From Microvirga sp. Mcv34 (GTDB taxonomy: Bacteria; Pseudomonadota; Alphaproteobacteria; Rhizobiales; Beijerinckiaceae): a stretch of 61,093 nt of DNA. Numbering within the stretch: the stretch's first letter is position 1; the number at the start of each line of letters is the position of its first letter. Position numbers and translations under genes: made by a program. Shown one piece after another: positions 56,192 through 61,093 of this stretch. The stretch spans positions 1 to 61,093 of the forward strand of contig NZ_JALJRK010000034.1 in assembly GCF_024519725.1 (NCBI RefSeq). The letters run 5' to 3'. The notes below the pieces were generated by a model. It worked only from the letters and a program-made list of their open reading frames with translations, did not search any database and had not been told where the DNA came from.

Positions 56192-58588
56192 TCATACGGC
56201 CCTGAGGTGGCGGATGGGCTTTCCGGGCGCGATCATCTCGGCGGCCGCGATGATGCCCTGCGCGTCGATGCCGAAATGGCGGTACAGGTCCTTGATCGTG
56301 CCGGTCTGGCCGAAATGCTCGACGCCGAGCGAACGCGTGCGGTGGCCCATGACCGAGCCCATCCAGGCCAGCGTCGCCGGATGGCCGTCGATCACCGTCA
56401 CCAGCCCGCAATGGGGCGGCACGTCGGCGAGCAGGCGCTCCACATGGGAGCGGGCATGGACGAGCCCGCGCTCGCGGGCGCGCTGCGCGGCCGTCCAGCC
56501 GGCATTGAGCCGGTCGGCGGAGGTGATCGCCAGCAGGCCGATGTCGCGCCGGTCCTCGGCCATGAGCCCCACGGCCTCGATCGCCTCCGGCGCGACCGCT
56601 CCCGTATAGGCCACCACCACCTGGGCGTTCGGGCCGGGCTTGCGCAGCCAATAGGCCCCGGCCATGATCTCGTCGGCGAGATCCGCCGTCATCGCCCGCT
56701 GCGGCTGCTCGAGGCTGCGGGTCGACAAGCGTAAGTAAACCGAGCCGCCGGTCTCGTCGCGCAGCCAGGTCGTCTCGTTCGGCTCGCCCTCGCCGTCGCG
56801 CTGCATGTAGTCGAAGGCCCAGCGCATGATCACCGCCAGCTCGTCGACGAAGGCCGGCTCGAACGAGGCGAGCCCATCCTGCGCCATGCCCACCAGGGGC
56901 GTGCCGATGGATTGATGCGCGCCGCCCTCGGGCGCCAGCGTCACGCCCGAGGGCGTCGCCACGATCATGAAGCGGGCGTCCTGGTAGCAGGCATAGTTCA
57001 GGGCATCGGCGCCACGGTAGATGAACGGGTCGTACAGGGTGCCGATGGGCAGGATCCGCTCCCCGAACAGGGAATGCGACAGCCCGAGCGCCGAGAGCAC
57101 GATGAACAGGTTCATCTCGGCGATTCCGAGCTCGATATGCTGGCCCTTTGGCGAGAACTCCCAGTTGTAGGTCGAGGGAATCCGCTCCTTCTTGAACGTG
57201 TCGACCAGGCTCTCGCGGGCGAAGAGGCCGCGCCGGTTCACCCAGGCGCCGAGATTGGTCGAAACGGTCACGTCCGGCGCCGTGGTGACGATCCGGGAGG
57301 CCAGGGCCTGGTCGGAGCGGGCAAGCTCGTTGAGGATGAGGCCGAAGCCCTGCTGGGTCGACATGGCGGGGTTGGCCGGGAAGGCGAGCCGCTCCGGCAC
57401 CGGCACCTGGGGGGCCGTGTAGCGCCTTGTCCCCTCCTGGATGAACGGCACTTCGTTCAGGAAGCGCTCGATCTCGGCCGGTGGAGCCTCGAGCCCCTCG
57501 AACTTGTCCCATTCATGGCCCGGACGGACCCCTTGCGTGGCACGCCAGGCCTCCATCTGGGAGGGCGTCAGCATACCGGAATGGTTGTCCTTGTGGCCGG
57601 CGAGCGGCAGCCCGAAGCCCTTGATCGTGTAGGCCAGGAAACAGACCGGCCGGTCGTGCGTCCTCGCCTTCTCGAAGGCGTCGAGCAGGCTCGGCAGGTC
57701 GTGCCCGCCGAGATTGGACATGAGCCGCGCCAGCTCCTCGTCCGAGCGCTTTTCGATCAGGCGCGTCACCGGCCCCTGGTCGCCGAGATCGTCCAGCAGG
57801 CGCTTTCTCCAGGCGGCGCCGCCCTGGTAGGTCAGGGCCGAGTAAAGCTGGTTGGGGCAGGAATCGATCCAGGCCCGCAGGCGGTCTCCGCCGGGCTCCT
57901 GGAACGCCTCCTGCATCAGGGAACCGTGCTTGAGGATCACCACGTCCCAGCCGAAATTGCGGAACAGGGCCTCGAAGCGCTCCCACAGGCCCTCACGGAT
58001 CACCGCGTCGAGGCTCTGGCGGTTGTAGTCGATGATCCACCACGTGTTGCGGATGCCGTGCTTCCAGCCCTCCAGCAGGGCCTCGAAGATGTTGCCCTCG
58101 TCCATCTCGGCGTCGCCGACGAGCGAAATCATGCGGCCTTCGGGCTTGTCCTTGGCCCAGCCATGGGCCTTCACGTAATCCTGCACGAGGCTGGCGAAGA
58201 GCGTCTGGGCGACGCCCAGTCCCACCGAGCCCGTGGAGAAGTCCACGTCGTCGATGTCCTTGGTGCGGGACGGATAGGATTGCGCGCCCTTGTAGCCTCG
58301 GAAGTTCTCCAGCTTCTCGCGGGTCTGGCGGCCGAAGAGATACTGGATGGCGTGGTAGATCGGGCTGGCGTGGGGCTTCACCGCCACCCGGTCCTCGGGT
58401 TTCAACACCGAGAAATAAAGCGCGGTCAGGATCGTCGACAGGGACGCGGAGGAGGCCTGATGGCCACCGATCTTGAGCCCGTCCTCGTTGGCGCGCAGGT
58501 GGTTGGCGTTGTGGATCGTCCAGGTCGAGAGCCAGAGCACCTTCCGCTCGAGTTCCTTCAAGATGCTCAACTGCCGCGCGTCCGCCAT
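56192..58588 (-). CDS. Thiamine-diphosphate enzyme, AceE/transketolase-like
   Basis: 798 residues from the ATG at 58588, preceded by GGAGGATAAGC. The TPP motif GDAEMDEGNIFEALLEGW...N (about 170-200) and DDVDFSTGSVGLGVAQ, IIDYNRQSLDAVI, AYTIKGFGLPLAGHKDNHSG resemble the homodimeric pyruvate dehydrogenase E1 (AceE) more than classical transketolase. It is shorter than AceE (about 890). No E2 or E3 gene adjoins, so its 2-oxo acid or ketose substrate cannot be assigned. Databases often call this group simply transketolase. Confidence 0.82.
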   Translation of the reverse strand: MADARQLSILKELERKVLWLSTWTIHNANHLRANEDGLKIGGHQASSASLSTILTALYFSVLKPEDRVAVKPHASPIYHAIQYLFGRQTREKLENFRGYKGAQSYPSRTKDIDDVDFSTGSVGLGVAQTLFASLVQDYVKAHGWAKDKPEGRMISLVGDAEMDEGNIFEALLEGWKHGIRNTWWIIDYNRQSLDAVIREGLWERFEALFRNFGWDVVILKHGSLMQEAFQEPGGDRLRAWIDSCPNQLYSALTYQGGAAWRKRLLDDLGDQGPVTRLIEKRSDEELARLMSNLGGHDLPSLLDAFEKARTHDRPVCFLAYTIKGFGLPLAGHKDNHSGMLTPSQMEAWRATQGVRPGHEWDKFEGLEAPPAEIERFLNEVPFIQEGTRRYTAPQVPVPERLAFPANPAMSTQQGFGLILNELARSDQALASRIVTTAPDVTVSTNLGAWVNRRGLFARESLVDTFKKERIPSTYNWEFSPKGQHIELGIAEMNLFIVLSALGLSHSLFGERILPIGTLYDPFIYRGADALNYACYQDARFMIVATPSGVTLAPEGGAHQSIGTPLVGMAQDGLASFEPAFVDELAVIMRWAFDYMQRDGEGEPNETTWLRDETGGSVYLRLSTRSLEQPQRAMTADLADEIMAGAYWLRKPGPNAQVVVAYTGAVAPEAIEAVGLMAEDRRDIGLLAITSADRLNAGWTAAQRARERGLVHARSHVERLLADVPPHCGLVTVIDGHPATLAWMGSVMGHRTRSLGVEHFGQTGTIKDLYRHFGIDAQGIIAAAEMIAPGKPIRHLRAV

Positions 58589-58998
58589 GCTTATCCTCCC
58601 AGCCTTGCGTCCATTGCCAATGATATTTGTATCGTGGCGACTATTCGGCCCGAACCCGGGTGCGAAGTCGCTTGTACGGGGATGGCTTAAGCCGATGGGG
58701 CTAAAATGCGGCTTTATGCTGCTTTGGCAATACTTCTTACGCCCAATAACCATGCAGCGGCGGACCATCGGATCGCAAGAACGGAAGCCTATTTCTGCAT
58801 GTCACGTCGAGGTCCGCTAAGACGCGTCGCCCATACGCCGATGTCGACCGCTTCCCTGGCCCGTAAGCTCCCCATCGACCGGGAACTTGCTGCGCAGCCT
58901 TGGCGCTCTTGCGATCCACAGACACAGATGTTACTCTGTAACTATTAGGAATATATCACAAAATCCGAAATCGCAGCCTCGCTCTGGGACATCGAGAC
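58589..58998. other. 410-nt divergent intergenic region
   Basis: No credible gene; a short plus-strand frame at 58706-58948 has no ribosome site or family match. The last 60 nt are AT-rich (TTACTCTGTAACTATTAGGAATAT) and probably include the promoter of the RTX gene. Confidence 0.5.
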
Positions 58999-61020
58999 AT
59001 GATGAGACAAACCATCACAACGGCCGCCTCGGCGCCCGTCATCGACAACATCCAGAACGACACGATCCGGACCTGGGTGGGCAATACCCCGATCGGAATC
59101 GATGTGGACGGCGATGCCGAGATTACAGCCGAGACCGAAACCTTAAGCTACCTCTGGATTTTCTTCCACGAAACCTATCGTCATGAGGGAGATCGCCTGG
59201 GGGTGCAGACGCTCCCGGGGATCGAGATCAATCCGGACTTCGAGCCCGGCAGCGAGGTCAAGGTCGGCGGGATCACGATCGGCGTCATGGCCGAGGATGC
59301 GGGCCCGCAATGTCTCAGCATCAATTTCCATGAGGGCGTGGCGACCAAGGATCTCGTGCAGCAGCTTCTGCGCGCCGTCACCTACACGAACGTCTCGAAT
59401 GATCCTGGGCTGGTGCACGATACCTATATCGAGATTTATCTCGGTGACGCCAACGGGCAGAACAGCCAGAACATGATGAGCGTTACCGTCGCGCCCGAGG
59501 ATATGACCGTCCTGACCCAAGGGAAGGATGTCATCACGGGAACCCCCGAGGATGACGTCTTCCATGCCTTCTGGACGAGCGTGTTCTACCAGGACAGGAT
59601 CGACGCGGGAGACGGCGACCAGGACATGTTCATCATCGGCGGCGGTGGCGAACCTGACGGCAGCGATTTCCATATCTCTATCATGGAAATGTTCAAGGGC
59701 TTTGAGATCATCCGCAGCTCGGCGGCGCAGGAAGACATCTTCATCAGGAATGACCAGCTTTCCGGGATCAAATCCTTCATTGGCGGCTCGTCCAACAATG
59801 CCAAAGCGGATCGCCTCTTCATCGAAGGCGGCGGGGCTGATCTTAGAGGAATGACGTTCGCCAATTACAGCTCAATCCGCTTGATGGATGGGGATTCCAT
59901 CTTGACGGTCGACAGCAAGGATGTCGCCAAGCTCTTCGTGGGAGGTTCTCAATACGAGACCCTCGTGGTGGATGGCGCGTCGTTGGATGCGGATGAGCGC
60001 TTGGCCATTCACCGCAATGGGATCGACGAAATCAGGATCCTAACCGGGCCGAATGCCGGAACCTACAAGAACGCCGTGCCCACGGTGAACAATCTCGCGG
60101 GCGACCGCGTGACGATGTCTCCCGGACAGATCGTCCATATCGACGCCGGCGGTAACGCCGCCCTGTCGGATGATGACGTTTTCATGGATTTCTTCGCCGT
60201 ATATATTTATCAGAACGCCGATCCAGGCGATCTGCTCGGCATTGATGCCTCGGGACGCATCAAGACGCCCGATGGCATCACGGCGGATGGCCGTATCCAG
60301 TTCGACGGAGAGACTATCGGGATCTTCCGATTCGATGCCGGACCCGCGAGCTTCCGCGTTGATTTTAACGAGAAAGCAACTCTAGCTGCCGTCAACGAAC
60401 TGGTTCACTCCATCACCTATACCCATACGTCCGGACGTTTGAACCGCTCCGTCGAGATCGACTTCGCCTTCGGCGATTCCGGCAGCCGCCATACCTGGGC
60501 CACCGTTACCGTGGATCCGGGCGATACAGGCACACCGCCGACGGTGCCGAGCGATCCCGTCACGCCGGACGTTCCTGTGACGCCGATTGAACCGGTCAAG
60601 CCCATCATCGGCGGCCGGGGCAACGACGTCCTGAAGGGCAAATCCGTGGCGGACATGATCGAGGGGAATCGGGGTGCCGACAAGATGTGGGGCGGCAAAG
60701 GCGCCGATACCTTTATCTTCAAGACGAGCAAGGACAGTGGCACCACCGCTAAGACGCGCGACACGATCTACGATTTTTCCGCCCGCGAAGGGGACAAGAT
60801 CAGCCTGAAGGCTATCGACGCCAATACGCGCAAGGTTGGAGATCAGGCCTTCAACTTCATCGCCAAGAAAACTTTCCAGAAGAAGGCTGGCGAGCTTCGC
60901 TTCGAGAAGATGTCCGGCGGCATCGTCGTGCATGGCGACGTGAACGGCGACGGCAAGGCCGATTTTTCCATCGCTTTGAAGGGCCTGAGCAGCATCGCCA
61001 AAAGCTATTTCATTCTCTGA
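58999..61020 (+). CDS. RTX-type calcium-binding secreted protein with duplicated domain
   Basis: 673 residues, no Sec signal. Two related modules occur at about 20-165 and 375-515; each ends with a DAGP...F..A...LV..ITYT pattern (LLRAVTYTNVSNDP and LVHSITYTHTSGR) and a VTVxPxD strand, as in repeat domains of large surface proteins. A unique beta-rich region (about 165-370) separates them. A Pro/Thr/Val linker (about 515-540) leads to RTX turns GGRGNDVLKG, GNRGADKMWGGKGADTF and a serralysin-like C-terminus ending in SYFIL. A type I secretion substrate; exporter not in the window. Confidence 0.85.
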   Translation: MMRQTITTAASAPVIDNIQNDTIRTWVGNTPIGIDVDGDAEITAETETLSYLWIFFHETYRHEGDRLGVQTLPGIEINPDFEPGSEVKVGGITIGVMAEDAGPQCLSINFHEGVATKDLVQQLLRAVTYTNVSNDPGLVHDTYIEIYLGDANGQNSQNMMSVTVAPEDMTVLTQGKDVITGTPEDDVFHAFWTSVFYQDRIDAGDGDQDMFIIGGGGEPDGSDFHISIMEMFKGFEIIRSSAAQEDIFIRNDQLSGIKSFIGGSSNNAKADRLFIEGGGADLRGMTFANYSSIRLMDGDSILTVDSKDVAKLFVGGSQYETLVVDGASLDADERLAIHRNGIDEIRILTGPNAGTYKNAVPTVNNLAGDRVTMSPGQIVHIDAGGNAALSDDDVFMDFFAVYIYQNADPGDLLGIDASGRIKTPDGITADGRIQFDGETIGIFRFDAGPASFRVDFNEKATLAAVNELVHSITYTHTSGRLNRSVEIDFAFGDSGSRHTWATVTVDPGDTGTPPTVPSDPVTPDVPVTPIEPVKPIIGGRGNDVLKGKSVADMIEGNRGADKMWGGKGADTFIFKTSKDSGTTAKTRDTIYDFSAREGDKISLKAIDANTRKVGDQAFNFIAKKTFQKKAGELRFEKMSGGIVVHGDVNGDGKADFSIALKGLSSIAKSYFIL

Positions 61021-61093
61021 TTTCGAGACCTGCGGAACCTAGGCCCTGTTAGGCCTTGAGAGCGTTATCCCTTTGCCGGATACAGAGGGAGGT

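Noticed and set aside
58706..58948. 80-codon plus-strand ORF
   Set aside because: No ribosome site, no domain, and it lies in a divergent promoter region.

Overview
The window is a GC-rich chromosomal segment of an alphaproteobacterium of the order Rhizobiales (Hyphomicrobiales). The evidence is a lipid A very-long-chain fatty acid (VLCFA) gene set, a hemC-hemD-Mic60-hemY operon, an IalB protein, a DUF2794 protein, a 1607-residue NAD-glutamate dehydrogenase and several families of dispersed intergenic palindromes. A Methylobacteriaceae/Beijerinckiaceae member such as Microvirga is plausible, but genus cannot be fixed from the sequence alone. Most of the content is core metabolism. No phage, CRISPR array, insertion sequence or transposase was seen.

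Layout. 1-360: three minus-strand tRNA genes (Gly-GCC, cut by the window edge; Ala-GGC; Thr-CGT). 440-5570: minus-strand heme operon hemC-hemD-mic60-hemY. 5691-8403: tsaD, gpsA and an EVE-domain gene on the plus strand. 8400-11017: accessory genes (DUF1287 protein, small membrane protein, RTX-type secreted protein). 11276-17682: acs, an L,D-transpeptidase, an Atg22-like MFS carrier, a YbjQ protein and an aldo/keto reductase, ending with tesA. 17754-22060: the YbbA/YbbP-like ABC system divergent from tesA, then a Bax-inhibitor-1 protein. 22122-27911: two MFS exporters, a PAT-type acetyltransferase, a DUF2794 protein, a candidate stand-alone structured RNA, and an oxidoreductase divergent from an HxlR regulator. 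28029-41040: NAD-GDH, ThpR, a histidine phosphatase, YeiH, PhhB, a GFA protein, an SDR, a YkvA protein, IalB, RlmN and two small membrane proteins. 41326-44933: LysE, LemA, two TPM-domain proteins and a DUF1223 protein.

45008-52347 is the most coherent specialised system. On the minus strand it reads acpXL, fabZXL, a degenerate ketosynthase, an intact ketosynthase, an SDR reductase, an unrelated AT-rich ORF, a zinc-binding dehydrogenase and an LpxXL-type acyltransferase. This is the pathway that makes the C26-C28 hydroxy fatty acid of rhizobial lipid A and attaches it. One of the two ketosynthases lacks the catalytic cysteine and the first catalytic histidine, like the chain-length factor of type II polyketide synthases. 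52714-61020 holds a tyrosine/dual-specificity phosphatase, an MsbA-like ABC exporter, a second LysE carrier, an AceE/transketolase-like enzyme and a second RTX-type secreted protein.

The points most worth a second look are the KS-alpha/KS-beta-like pair with the inserted orphan gene in the VLCFA cluster, the candidate structured RNA at about 26141-26308, the repeat-rich Mic60 protein, and the dense set of intergenic palindromes.
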